From: DASYKS01 sp035995205
GTDB taxonomy: Bacteria > Acidobacteriota > Thermoanaerobaculia > Multivoradales > UBA5704
NCBI GenBank assembly: GCA_035995205.1
Contig: DASYKS010000099.1
Coordinates: 79,860 to 143,859, forward strand
Direction of reading: 5' to 3'
DNA: 64,000 bases
Shown here: one piece after another, positions 16,424-25,160 of the stretch
Position numbering within the stretch: the stretch's first letter is position 1
How the letters are laid out: the number at the start of each line of letters is the position of its first letter
The notes under the pieces: model-generated
Database searches by the model: none
Told to the model about the DNA's origin: nothing
Seen by the model: the letters and a program-made list of their open reading frames with translations, nothing else
Made by a program: the position numbers and the translations under genes

Positions 16424-16508
16424 CCAGTAGCAGCCGGGCGTCGAAGCAGCAAGTGAACTGGGATTTTCCGAAGCAGGTCCCGGCAGATACGGCCCGGCGC
16501 TCCCTCGC

Positions 16509-17606
16509 CTACATCTTCCAGAGCCGGCACCACCAGTGGGGCTCTACCGGGACCGGCAGCTCGGGCAGGTCGCACCATTTGCCGTTGGGGAGGTAGTAGA
16601 TGCACTCCTGGCAACGCTGCATGTCCTCGCCTTCGCCGACGGTGTAGTTGGCGAAGCCTCCGAGGTCGAGCCGGCCTAGAAGGTCGTTCTTTTCGAGCCG
16701 GCGCAGGTCGCGGACGATCTGGAGAAACTCCGTCTGGGTGTTCGGGAACGGGCTCATGGTCGACTTGATGCCGTAGCTCAACAGACCGTCGACCCAGACG
16801 CGCACGATTTCGACCTCGCTGCTGCGCAGCATGATCGAAAGCAGGCCGGGCACCACCCGCCGGTCGGCGGCGACCACCATCAGGTGCTCGGGATCGAAAT
16901 TGAGCCGCGCCCAGAGAAAACTGCGGGTCGAGGTGACGATCTCCGCGCGGCGGATTTCGATCGGTTCGCCGTCGCGATTGTGGAGATAAACACCGCGCGC
17001 CGGCGCGTTCGCGACGAACAGGGCGCGCACGATCTCGATCAGATGATCGTCCACCCCGAGGGCCGAGATGTTGGCATAGCGCTCGTACTTGTCGAGGATC
17101 TTGCCGTCCGCCAGGTCGATGAGAAGGCCGAGCAACGCCTCGTTGGTCGCTTCGAGCACGGAACTGATCTCCGGTCTTCCGGAGGCAAAGATTCGCTCGG
17201 TGACCGTGCGCCGCAGATTGAGCGACGCGGCCTGGTTGAGGCTCGCGGAGACGGTCGACAGGAGAACCGTTTGGGTGTCGCCCACGCGACTCAACAGGAC
17301 GGTCTCCTCGCGGAAGCTCAGGTAGGCCGATTCGATCGGAGCCACGGCGGCGAGCGCCTGGGCGTATTCGGGATCTTGCTCGGCCTCCGGTCCGCCGAAC
17401 AGTCCGGCGGTGAGAGCGATCGTCGCCTGTAGCTCTGCCGCTCCCGCCGCACGCCCGCCGGAGACACGGTAGGCGCCCTCGCGAAAGCGAGTGTTCACCA
17501 AGCCGGCGCCGAGCGTGCCGGGAACGCTGCTCAAGAGTCCGTCGAGCTGTGCCTGGTAGACCGGGTCGTCCAGGTTGGTGCGAATCTGCGGTTCCCACTG
17601 CGCCAT
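16509..17606 (-). CDS. Hydrogenase-associated protein with C-terminal four-cysteine motif
   Basis: A 365-residue protein of a family I do not know by name. The bulk (1-325) is soluble and mixed alpha/beta. The last 34 residues have Cys332-x2-Cys335-x9-Cys345-x14-Cys360 with Trp and Leu-Pro-Glu-Leu between, exactly the spacing found in the 106-residue protein of the other hydrogenase arm (23001-23321). The spacing recalls HiPIP-like [4Fe-4S] sites. It starts 13 bp after the hydrogenase large-subunit stop, so it is probably an electron-transfer or assembly partner. Cluster binding is inferred. Confidence 0.7.
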   Translation of the reverse strand: MAQWEPQIRTNLDDPVYQAQLDGLLSSVPGTLGAGLVNTRFREGAYRVSGGRAAGAAELQATIALTAGLFGGPEAEQDPEYAQALAAVAPIESAYLSFREETVLLSRVGDTQTVLLSTVSASLNQAASLNLRRTVTERIFASGRPEISSVLEATNEALLGLLIDLADGKILDKYERYANISALGVDDHLIEIVRALFVANAPARGVYLHNRDGEPIEIRRAEIVTSTRSFLWARLNFDPEHLMVVAADRRVVPGLLSIMLRSSEVEIVRVWVDGLLSYGIKSTMSPFPNTQTEFLQIVRDLRRLEKNDLLGRLDLGGFANYTVGEGEDMQRCQECIYYLPNGKWCDLPELPVPVEPHWWCRLWKM

Positions 17607-17619
17607 GGTCCTAGCCTCC

Positions 17620-19215
17620 TCAAGCCGTTCTGAAGCGGGCCAGTTCCTTCCCGGTCTTCGCGTCGTGGGCGTGGACGGTACATACCAGGCACGAATCGAA
17701 CGAGCGGGCGACGTGCCCGACTTCCACGGGGTCGGCCGGATTGGCGATCGGGACGCCCAGGAGCGCCTGCTCGATCGGACCTCGGTTTCCTTTGCCGTCG
17801 CGCGGGCCGACGTTCCAGGTGGTCGGCGCGATGATCTGGTAGTTGCGAATCTTGCCGTCCTTGACGTCGATCCAGTGGCAGAGCGCGCCGCGGATCGCCT
17901 CGGTCGCCCCCCATCCCCGGCCGTCCCGCTCTTCCGGTTTGATGTAGAACGGCTCGTCGAGGCGAAACTCGCGCAGGCAGCGCTCGGCTTGGCGGTAGAG
18001 CTTGACCAGCTCGTGCATGCGCGCGAAGTGGCGCAGCAGGAGGCTCGGCCCGCCCATCGCCTTCATCATGTCCAGAACCAGAGGGTCGTGATGCTGGAAC
18101 GGGCGCGTTTGCGGCGCCCCCGCGACGACCTGGCGGGCCAAGGGCCCCGCTTCCAGCCGCCCCTCTTCGACATGTCCGACCGCGGTGGACCAAGAATACC
18201 GGCCGTCGAATTCGCGGGTGTTCTTCTGGGTCGGCCGGGTTGTCCGGTCGAAGGGGTGAACGGCCGTGTCGCCTTCGTCGTACCAGGCGTGGCGGGTGCT
18301 CTCCCGCACCATCTCGTGCGACGTCTCCTGATGCTGGTCGAGATGGAAGTCGTAGATGCCGTTCTTCATCACCAGGGCGTCGTTGCGCCCTTCGATCGTC
18401 GGCTTCTGATACCGGTCTTCGTGCGGGAGATAGCCCCAGCTGAGGAATTTCCGATGCCCGCCGCCGTAGCGATCGACGCCGACGTCGACCCCCATCCTCC
18501 AGTACATTCCGAGATCCGAGTTGGCGTGCGCCGGGCTCTCGTCGAGCCAGGCCATGAAGTCCTGATACGACCGGATCTCTTCGTAGCGCTCGAACGAGCA
18601 GCCCAACCAGACGGGCTCGACCCAGGTGCGGCGGAAATACTCCAGAATCGACCAAGAGCGGGTGAGATCGGTGAGCGTCGGGGCGCACATGACGCCGCCG
18701 GGAACCATGTAGCTCGAATGCGGCCACTGACCGCCGAACAGCGCATAGATCTCGACCGGCTTGCCGGAGATGCCGATCCCGATTCGATAATTGGTGCCGG
18801 TGAACATGCTCCACCGCTTCACCGCCTCGTCGTAGAACGGGCTCTTCCGGTAGTTCGCGTTGGTGAAGTCGATCTGGAACAGTCCGTAATGATGACGCGG
18901 CAGGCTCTGCAGGCTCTCGGCGATCTGCCCGAGGTTGCGCGCCAGGATGGCGTTTCTCGGCACCTCTGCCCCCCACGCGGTGTCGAGCGCCCAGGCGGCG
19001 CAGGTCAGATGCGAGGCGCCGCAGATGCCGCAGACGCGCGGCGTCACCACCAGGCCGGCCTGCGGGTCTTTGTCGCGCAGGATGACCTCGAAACCGCGGA
19101 ACAATTCAGCCGAGGTCCAGGAATCGACGACAATTCCGTCCTGGATGTCGACCCGCACGTCGAGGTCTCCCTCCATGCGGCCGACGGGGCTGATGTCGAG
19201 GGTGCTTTGAGCCAT
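17620..19215 (-). CDS. hhyL: [NiFe]-hydrogenase large subunit, group 1h-like
   Basis: A 531-residue catalytic subunit. The proximal nickel ligands lie in RVCGICGASH (Cys62 and Cys65), the distal ones in SFDSCLVCTVHAHD near the C-terminus, as in high-affinity group 1h (formerly group 5) uptake hydrogenases. About 16 residues follow the His after the second CxxC and would be removed by a maturation protease, which is encoded on the opposite arm. It follows the small subunit gene by 27 bp. The group assignment is from memory of family motifs, and fits the Rieske-NifU and TPR neighbours. Expected to oxidise H2, possibly at atmospheric levels. Confidence 0.9.
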   Translation of the reverse strand: MAQSTLDISPVGRMEGDLDVRVDIQDGIVVDSWTSAELFRGFEVILRDKDPQAGLVVTPRVCGICGASHLTCAAWALDTAWGAEVPRNAILARNLGQIAESLQSLPRHHYGLFQIDFTNANYRKSPFYDEAVKRWSMFTGTNYRIGIGISGKPVEIYALFGGQWPHSSYMVPGGVMCAPTLTDLTRSWSILEYFRRTWVEPVWLGCSFERYEEIRSYQDFMAWLDESPAHANSDLGMYWRMGVDVGVDRYGGGHRKFLSWGYLPHEDRYQKPTIEGRNDALVMKNGIYDFHLDQHQETSHEMVRESTRHAWYDEGDTAVHPFDRTTRPTQKNTREFDGRYSWSTAVGHVEEGRLEAGPLARQVVAGAPQTRPFQHHDPLVLDMMKAMGGPSLLLRHFARMHELVKLYRQAERCLREFRLDEPFYIKPEERDGRGWGATEAIRGALCHWIDVKDGKIRNYQIIAPTTWNVGPRDGKGNRGPIEQALLGVPIANPADPVEVGHVARSFDSCLVCTVHAHDAKTGKELARFRTA

Positions 19216-19242
19216 ATGCGGGATCTCCCGAGTGGGGAAGCA

Positions 19243-20205
19243 TTAGATAACGAAAAAGTCTTCTTCGGTCCAGGCCGGTGCCGCGATCTTGGCCGCCGCC
19301 GTGAGCTTGATGTAGCCGCTCTTGTCGATTCCCGCCGGCAGCTCTTTGGGAAAGCCCATCACCGTCTGGGTCTTGAAGACCGTTCCCGGCTCGAGGTCGA
19401 AGAACGGAAACTCCGGTTCGGTGCAGCCCAAGCATGGCATGCCGGCCCGGGTCTTCGACGATTGCCGGTTCCACAGGATCCGGTTGCACGGGCTGTGAGT
19501 CATCGGACCGCGACAGCCCAGGTCGTAGAACAGGCAGCCCTTGCGCTGGCCGAACTCGGTCGCCGACACCTTCCACACGAAATGCATGTTGCGCGTGCAG
19601 CCGGTCTGCGTGAAGCTGGCAAAGAAAGTCCGCGGCCGGTTGAGGTCGTCGAGATCGAGATCTTCCGTCCGTCCGGTCGCGAGAGCCACCAGGATCTGGG
19701 TGATCCAATCGGGATGGGCCGGACAGCCGGGAATGTTGACCACCGGCATGCCGCTTTTGGCGCGGAAGTCGGAGCCGAGAGCGCCCCCTCTGCCCCGCTT
19801 GAGGAACTGCAGGCCGGTCGATTCCGTCGGGTTGGGGGCCGTGGCCGGGATGCCGCCCCAGGTCGCGCAGTCGCCGATCGCGACCACGAAGTCGGCGGCG
19901 GCCGAAAGCAGGCCGACCCATTCCTTCATCGGCTTGCCGGCGAACCGGTTCCAGTTCCCGGAGCCGTCCGGAGCATGAACGACGGTACCTTCGAAGACGA
20001 AGATGTCGAGCTTCCGGACTCCGGACACGCAATCTTCCAGCAGCCGAATCAGGTTGTCGCCCAGCTCCATTCCAAGCGAGGGGTGCCAGAGCAGGTTGAC
20101 GCCGAAGCTCGTGACGAGGTCGGTGACGCTCGGCTCCTCGGCATTGAGAAAGGACATGGTGTTGCCCGAACAGGCACCCCCCTGAAGCCAAAGTACGTTT
20201 GCCAT
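19243..20205 (-). CDS. hhyS: [NiFe]-hydrogenase small subunit, copy 1
   Basis: A 320-residue iron-sulfur subunit without a twin-arginine signal peptide, as in group 1h. It shows GGACSGNT (proximal cluster Cys), AIGDCATWGG, NIPGCPAHPDW, then QTGCTRN, LGCRGPMTHSPCN and MPCLGCTEPEFPFF for medial and distal clusters. It lies 6 bp after the GTPase gene and 27 bp before the large subunit. A second, closely similar small subunit of identical length is encoded divergently at 22016-22978. Confidence 0.9.
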   Translation of the reverse strand: MANVLWLQGGACSGNTMSFLNAEEPSVTDLVTSFGVNLLWHPSLGMELGDNLIRLLEDCVSGVRKLDIFVFEGTVVHAPDGSGNWNRFAGKPMKEWVGLLSAAADFVVAIGDCATWGGIPATAPNPTESTGLQFLKRGRGGALGSDFRAKSGMPVVNIPGCPAHPDWITQILVALATGRTEDLDLDDLNRPRTFFASFTQTGCTRNMHFVWKVSATEFGQRKGCLFYDLGCRGPMTHSPCNRILWNRQSSKTRAGMPCLGCTEPEFPFFDLEPGTVFKTQTVMGFPKELPAGIDKSGYIKLTAAAKIAAPAWTEEDFFVI

Positions 20206-20211
20206 GGCGCC

Positions 20212-21963
20212 CTACTCTCCGATCAACAATGATTGCAGGAGCTCGACGATGGGAAGGACCGAGGGCGACCTTACACTCAGTTGCTCCAGCTCCAGCAGGG
20301 TCTCGGGAATGTTGAGGGCGCCCAGGAGATGCGCCTTCGCCAAGGGTCGAAGCTCGCTTTCCAGGTGCGCCAACGCATCCCTGTCCTTGGACGGAACGGG
20401 GGCGTTGGGCAGGAACGCCGAGTAGACCGTCTTGCCGTTCTCTTGCGCCAGGGTGCGGAGCAGAAGAGGAAGCTCCACGTCGCGGGTGGTGAATGCCCGG
20501 CAGGTCGAAACGAATTCGGCCGAGATCCGCGTCAGGATCTGCACCGCTTTTCTCGACGGCAGACCCGGCTCCAAGCCTTGTTGCAGAAGCATGCCGAGCG
20601 TCGGCAGCTCGCGCACCAGCTGCCAGGCTCTCCAGCCTTCCACCCCGCCGGAGAGCACGATGCAGCGTTGGCCCGAAACGACGTCGCCGAGCCGCATCAG
20701 CCAGTCGACCTGCCGCTGGTACTCGACCCGCCCCTCGTCGAGGCTCCCGAAGATTCCGCTGGAGCGGGCGTGCCAACCGCCGCCGATGCGTCCCTGGAGC
20801 GTCCCCGATGTCCCTTTGGGCGGGTCGAGATGCAGATCGACGGCGAGCCGGACAGCATCCCAGATCCCTCTCGGCCAAGCCTTGAGCAGGCCGGTCTCGC
20901 CTCCGGCAAGCCAGGGCGCCGGCAGCGTCGTCGTCGGCTTCTGCGCCGGAGGGCGGATCGGGAGGACGGACGGGGTCGCGGCGGCCTCTTCGATTCCATT
21001 GGGTCCATCGGGCTGGGCCATCCAGTCCGCCATCGGCATGACCGCGGGGCGTTGAGGCGTGGTCGGGGCGGCGCCCTGCGGTGCCGGCTCCGGAGCCTTG
21101 GGCTCGGGAACCGGAGTTTCCGCCGCCGGCGCAGTCTCGGGTGATTTTTCGGTGCCGATCGATTCTTGCCGGCTCGCGAGCCAATCGGCCATCGGCATGA
21201 CGGCCGGACGCGCCCGAATCGAGGAGGGTGGAACGGCCGGCGAGGGCTCCGGCGTCCGCTCGGCCTCCGGCTCGCTTTCGGCTTCGGGTTGGGCGTTGGG
21301 ATCGTCGGCCAGCCGCACGCGATCGAGCAGCTGTTCGCCCGTCTCGACCTCCGGCGTACCCACCGGCAGCCGATTCAAGCCGCGCAGCATCTCGGCCCGC
21401 CGGACGCCGGCACTTACCGCCGCGACGAAAGCGATGCGCAAGCCGTCTCCCTGCACCGCGGAGCTTTCGTAGAGCTCCGCCTCGGCGCCGAGCGACAGCT
21501 CGCTGCGGATCTCCTCCAATCCGAGCGTGCCGGGAAGGTCGCGTTTGTTGCACTGGTAGACGACGTTGATCGGCTGCAAGTCGTTGCGTTCGAGCCACGG
21601 GTGAAGCTCGGCGAGGCTCCGTCGATTCGCCTCCATCTGGTCGGGCTGGGAGTCGACCACGAACACGACCGCGTCGGCGTCTTCGATCAGCAGATTGCGG
21701 CGGCGGCGGAGCGATTCCTGACCCGGCACCGAAGTGATCTGGCATTGCACCTGGCCGCCGCGAAAGCTGCCGCCCTGGTACTCCGCCCAGTCGAAGTAAA
21801 TCGTCCGGCCGCGAGCCTCTTTCGGCGAGTAGACGAGATCGCCCGAGCTCTGGCTGCGCAGGATGGGCATCAACGCCTTCATCGTCGCCGTCTTGCCGGA
21901 CAGGGGAGCGCCAGCGTAGGCGATTCGCAGTACCAGCACTTCTTTTGAACTATTGATCAACAT
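20212..21963 (-). CDS. MglA-like small GTPase with long C-terminal extension
   Basis: A 583-residue protein. Residues about 8-200 are a Ras-like GTPase of the MglA type: P-loop GAPLSGKT, SVPGQE in place of DxxG, VVFVVDSQ, and the base-specificity motif NKRDLPG. A Pro/Glu-rich linker (about 225-390) contains two copies of RPAVMPMADW. The C-terminal 200 residues form an unrecognised alpha/beta domain. It is the first gene of the minus-strand hydrogenase operon, 6 bp before the small subunit, an unusual partner. Start uncertain: ATG 21963 lacks a Shine-Dalgarno sequence and sits just after a likely -10, so the message may be leaderless; a GTG a few codons in is also possible. Confidence 0.8.
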   Translation of the reverse strand: MLINSSKEVLVLRIAYAGAPLSGKTATMKALMPILRSQSSGDLVYSPKEARGRTIYFDWAEYQGGSFRGGQVQCQITSVPGQESLRRRRNLLIEDADAVVFVVDSQPDQMEANRRSLAELHPWLERNDLQPINVVYQCNKRDLPGTLGLEEIRSELSLGAEAELYESSAVQGDGLRIAFVAAVSAGVRRAEMLRGLNRLPVGTPEVETGEQLLDRVRLADDPNAQPEAESEPEAERTPEPSPAVPPSSIRARPAVMPMADWLASRQESIGTEKSPETAPAAETPVPEPKAPEPAPQGAAPTTPQRPAVMPMADWMAQPDGPNGIEEAAATPSVLPIRPPAQKPTTTLPAPWLAGGETGLLKAWPRGIWDAVRLAVDLHLDPPKGTSGTLQGRIGGGWHARSSGIFGSLDEGRVEYQRQVDWLMRLGDVVSGQRCIVLSGGVEGWRAWQLVRELPTLGMLLQQGLEPGLPSRKAVQILTRISAEFVSTCRAFTTRDVELPLLLRTLAQENGKTVYSAFLPNAPVPSKDRDALAHLESELRPLAKAHLLGALNIPETLLELEQLSVRSPSVLPIVELLQSLLIGE

Positions 21964-21980
21964 TGACTTTCGGGTACTAT
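21953..21980 (+). promoter_or_regulatory. Candidate promoter of the plus-strand hydrogenase operon
   Basis: TTGATC (21953-21958) and TACTAT (21975-21980) are 16 bp apart and resemble a sigma-70 -35/-10 pair. It lies in an AT-rich patch between the divergent GTPase and second small-subunit genes, about 36 bp before the GTG start at 22016, which has a GGGGG site at 22006. On the other strand TATAGT in the same patch could serve as the -10 of the GTPase operon, so both arms may share this control region. Confidence 0.45.
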
Positions 21981-22015
21981 ATCGCAGCATCGGGAAGTCG
22001 AGATCGGGGGCGTAC

Positions 22016-22978
22016 GTGGCAAATCTCTTGTGGCTGCAAGGCGGCGCGTGCTCCGGCAACACGATGTCGTTTCTCAACGCCGAGGAGCCCTCGGCTTGCG
22101 ACCTGGTGACAGACTTCGGAATCAACATCCTCTGGCATCCGTCGCTCGGAATGGAGCTGGGGGACAACCTGATCCAGCTGCTGGACGACTGCGTCTCGGG
22201 TCGGACGTCGCTCGACATCCTGGTCTTCGAAGGTACGATCGTGAACGCCCCGAACGGCACCGGCGAGTGGAATCGCTTCGCCGGGCGGCCGATGAAGGAC
22301 TGGGTCAAGGATCTTTCCGCGGCCGCGGGCTACGTCGTCGCGATCGGCGACTGCGCCGCCTGGGGCGGAATCCCGGCGACCGCGCCCAACCCCACCGACT
22401 CGGAAGGCCTGCAGTATTTGAAGCGTCGGCGCGGTGGATTTCTCGGGCCCTCGTTCAGCTCCAAGGCCGGCCTGCCGGTGATCAACGTACCCGGCTGTCC
22501 CGCCCATCCCGACTGGGTGACCCAGATCCTCGTGGCGGTGGCGACCGGCCGCGGTGACGAGATCACGCTCGACGACCTGCAGAGACCCAAGACGTTTTTC
22601 ACCAGCTTCACCCAGACCGGCTGCACCCGGAACATGCATTTCGCCTACAAGGTCTCGGCGACGGAGTTCGGACAACGCCGGGGCTGCCTGTTCTACGACC
22701 TCGGCTGCCGCGGCCCGATGACCCACAGCCCGTGCAACCGCATCCTGTGGAACCGCCAGTCCTCGAAGACCCGCGCGGGCATGCCCTGCATCGGCTGCAC
22801 CGAGCCCGAGTTCCCCTTCTTCGACCTCGCGCCGGGCAGCGTCTTCAAGACCCAGACGGTGATGGGCGTGCCACGCGATCTCCCCGACGGGGTCGAAAAG
22901 AACGGCTACATGAAAATGACGGTCGCCGCAAAGGCCGCTTCACCGGCCTGGGCGGAGGAAGACATCTTCGTCATCTGA
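22016..22978 (+). CDS. hhyS: [NiFe]-hydrogenase small subunit, copy 2
   Basis: A 320-residue paralogue of the minus-strand small subunit, with every cysteine motif kept (GGACSGNT, AIGDCAAWGG, NVPGCPAHPDW, QTGCTRN, LGCRGPMTHSPCN, MPCIGCTEPEF). I estimate well over three quarters identity by eye. GTG 22016 aligns with the Met of copy 1 and follows a GGGGG site; an ATG 63 bp upstream would add a leader absent from copy 1. It heads the plus-strand hydrogenase operon, and no second large subunit is present in the window, so both small subunits would share one large subunit or serve different conditions. Confidence 0.88.
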   Translation: MANLLWLQGGACSGNTMSFLNAEEPSACDLVTDFGINILWHPSLGMELGDNLIQLLDDCVSGRTSLDILVFEGTIVNAPNGTGEWNRFAGRPMKDWVKDLSAAAGYVVAIGDCAAWGGIPATAPNPTDSEGLQYLKRRRGGFLGPSFSSKAGLPVINVPGCPAHPDWVTQILVAVATGRGDEITLDDLQRPKTFFTSFTQTGCTRNMHFAYKVSATEFGQRRGCLFYDLGCRGPMTHSPCNRILWNRQSSKTRAGMPCIGCTEPEFPFFDLAPGSVFKTQTVMGVPRDLPDGVEKNGYMKMTVAAKAASPAWAEEDIFVI

Positions 22979-23000
22979 GCCGCGACCGCAGGGAGAACGC

Positions 23001-23321
23001 GTGCACCCAGAGGATCCGGCCGAAGCGGTACGCGAGAGCATCGCGCAGATTCTCGCCGGCGGGCTCGAAACCGATTGGCGCCTTCGCGCCGACGACAGCG
23101 AGCGGTTTCATGCCGTGGTCAAGGCGATTCGCGCAAGCGACGGAGAGCTCACGACCAAGCTGCGCCTCGCCGGATTCACCGACCACCCGGTACCTCATGA
23201 CGGTTTCGACCAGGCGTGCGAGTCGTGCATGTATTTTCAGGTCCATCGCGGCTGGTGTGTCCTGCCCGAGCTGGATCTACCGGTGAGGCCCGAGTGGTCG
23301 TGCAACGTCTGGCGGGTCTGA
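23001..23321 (+). CDS. Small four-cysteine (HiPIP-like) hydrogenase-associated protein
   Basis: A 106-residue protein. The C-terminal third carries Cys73-x2-Cys76-x9-Cys86-x14-Cys101 with conserved WC-x-LPEL-x-(V/L)P and a tryptophan near each flank. The same 34-residue tail, with identical spacing, ends the 365-residue protein at 16509-17606. Spacing is close to high-potential iron-sulfur sites. It lies 22 bp after the second small subunit and 1 bp before the protease gene. Likely an electron carrier or cluster-bearing assembly factor for the hydrogenase; cofactor not proven. Confidence 0.72.
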   Translation: MHPEDPAEAVRESIAQILAGGLETDWRLRADDSERFHAVVKAIRASDGELTTKLRLAGFTDHPVPHDGFDQACESCMYFQVHRGWCVLPELDLPVRPEWSCNVWRV

Positions 23322-23322
23322 C

Positions 23323-24156
23323 GTGCTGACCGTCATCGGCTGCGGCAATCCCAATCGGCGCGACGACGGGGTGGGCGTGGTGATCGCCCAGCGCCTCGCC
23401 GCGGAGTTGACCGAGACGGAGCGTCGGCTCGTGAGCGTCGTCGACGCAGGCACCGACGGCATGGGCGTCCTGCTCCGTCTGGAAACGGCGGGCGCGCTGA
23501 TCCTGGTCGACGCCAGCCGCTCCGGCGCAGAGCCGGGCTCGATCTACGAGGTCCCAGGTGCCGAGCTGGAAAATCCGCCCGCGCCGAGTTTCAATCTTCA
23601 CGACTTCCGCTGGGACCACGCCCTCTACGCCGGGCGAAAAATGTTCGGCGACCGCTTCCCGCGCGAGATCTCGGTCTTTTTGATCGAGGCCGAGGATCTC
23701 TCGTTCGGCCTCGGCCTCTCGGAACCGGTCGAACGGGCGGCCGCCTGGGTCACGGAGAGGATTCGCGAGCGCATCGCCCTCGTCGCTCGAAGGAGCGAGG
23801 AGGCCAACGAAACCACGACTAGCATCCGGCTCGCTTTGCGCCACGGATCGTTGCTGCTGCCGGTCGCCATCTTCGAGCGCTACTTTTCGGGATTGCACTC
23901 CGTGCTTCTGCTGCCTCGCGAGCGAAGCCTGTTGATTCTCCCCGTGCGGAATGCCGGCGGCGGCGGGAACCTGCTCAAGATCGTGAACCCTGCCGGGGAT
24001 CGCGCCGTCTCCGGAGTCGAGCTGTTCCGGCTTCTCGGTGTGGACGAGGAACTGATCGACGGCTACCGGGAGTCGACCTACGAAGCGCGGTGGGATGCCG
24101 AGGCCGCGGCGCTGGTCATCGAGAACTTCTTCTGCGAGACTTCGGCTCAGTGCTGA
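23323..24156 (+). CDS. Hydrogenase maturation protease with C-terminal extension
   Basis: A 277-residue protein. Residues 1-155 are a HybD/HyaD-type endopeptidase: GCGNPNRRDDGVG (Asp14/Asp15), LVDAS (Asp63) and NLHD (His93) fall at the three nickel-sensing positions of HybD (16, 62, 93). Such enzymes cut the C-terminus of the large subunit after nickel insertion. Residues about 165-277 are an added domain with alternating strands (LLPVAIFERYFSGLHSVLLLPRERSLLILPV) that I do not recognise; typical proteases are only about 160 residues. It overlaps the TPR gene by 7 bp. Confidence 0.83.
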   Translation: MLTVIGCGNPNRRDDGVGVVIAQRLAAELTETERRLVSVVDAGTDGMGVLLRLETAGALILVDASRSGAEPGSIYEVPGAELENPPAPSFNLHDFRWDHALYAGRKMFGDRFPREISVFLIEAEDLSFGLGLSEPVERAAAWVTERIRERIALVARRSEEANETTTSIRLALRHGSLLLPVAIFERYFSGLHSVLLLPRERSLLILPVRNAGGGGNLLKIVNPAGDRAVSGVELFRLLGVDEELIDGYRESTYEARWDAEAAALVIENFFCETSAQC

Positions 24157-25160
24157 CCCCGCGCGCGACGCAGACTCGCTACGAAACCGAAGTCGAGGTG
24201 GCTCTCGCCGCCGTCGAGAGCGCGTCGGCGTCGGCGATTGAAAAAACCGAGATGCTGGTCGAGATCGCGATGGGCCTGCAGAAGAGGCCGCGAGAAGCGG
24301 CCCAGCTCGAAGGCGCCGTCTCGCTCTATCGGAAGGCGCTGGAAACCTGCCCCGAGACCGAGCCGCTGCTGCGGGCGCGCACTCTCGCCAGAATGTCGAC
24401 GGCGCTCCGCGCGCTTCCCGGCGATTCGATCGCGCCGCTCGATGACGCCCTCCGTTGCCTCGACGACGCCGCTCCCGGGCTGATGGCGCTCGGGCTCCCC
24501 GAGGAAGTGGCCGAGCTGGAGATGAACCGAGGCCTGATCGTGCAAGCGCTCGCCGCCTCGGGGCGCGGAAGAATTCAGGATGCGATCACCGCCTATCAGC
24601 GGGCGCTGCGGGTTTTCGATCGCGACCGCTACCCCAAGGAGTTTGCCATCCTTCACAACAATCTCGCGACGGCGTTTCTCTCCATGTCGGTCGGCGGCGA
24701 GCGCTCGAAGATGAGCGAAGCCCTGGCCGTCAGCTCCTTCCAGGAGGGCTTGCGCGGGGTCAACCTCGTCGACCATCCCGCCGAGTACGCGATGCTGCAG
24801 AACAATCTCGGCAACGCCCTGCAGTCGGTCGGGTCGAGCCACGCGATCGAAAACAGCCTGCGGGCGCTCGAAGCGTACGACGAAGCGCTGCGGGTACGAA
24901 CGCGTCGCGAAATGCCGCTCGAATACGCCAACACGATCGCCAACAAGGCGACCTGCCTCTGGGGGTTGCCGGACGACCCGGCAAGCCCGGGGGCCGGCCG
25001 CTTCGGCAACCTGCAACAGGCAGAGCGCCTGCTCGCCGAGGCGCTCGAAATCTTCGACGAAAGCGGCGAAACGGCGAAATCAGCCTCGGTGTGCGAAGCG
25101 CTCGCCGACATCGGTGTAGAGCTTAGAGGAGCGCGGGCCGGCCAAGAGGTAACCTCATGA
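24150..25160 (+). CDS. TPR-repeat protein of the hydrogenase operon
   Basis: A 336-residue helical protein starting at GTG 24150, inside the end of the protease gene. Degenerate tetratricopeptide repeats cover most of it: units such as AVSLYRKALETCPETEPLLRARTLARMSTAL, AITAYQRALRVFDRDRYPKEFAILHNNLATAF and SLRALEAYDEALRVRTRREMPLEYANTIANKATC. TPR proteins of this type are regular members of group 1h hydrogenase loci and are thought to help assembly or docking. It overlaps the next small gene by ATGA. Confidence 0.78.
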   Translation: MLTPRATQTRYETEVEVALAAVESASASAIEKTEMLVEIAMGLQKRPREAAQLEGAVSLYRKALETCPETEPLLRARTLARMSTALRALPGDSIAPLDDALRCLDDAAPGLMALGLPEEVAELEMNRGLIVQALAASGRGRIQDAITAYQRALRVFDRDRYPKEFAILHNNLATAFLSMSVGGERSKMSEALAVSSFQEGLRGVNLVDHPAEYAMLQNNLGNALQSVGSSHAIENSLRALEAYDEALRVRTRREMPLEYANTIANKATCLWGLPDDPASPGAGRFGNLQQAERLLAEALEIFDESGETAKSASVCEALADIGVELRGARAGQEVTS

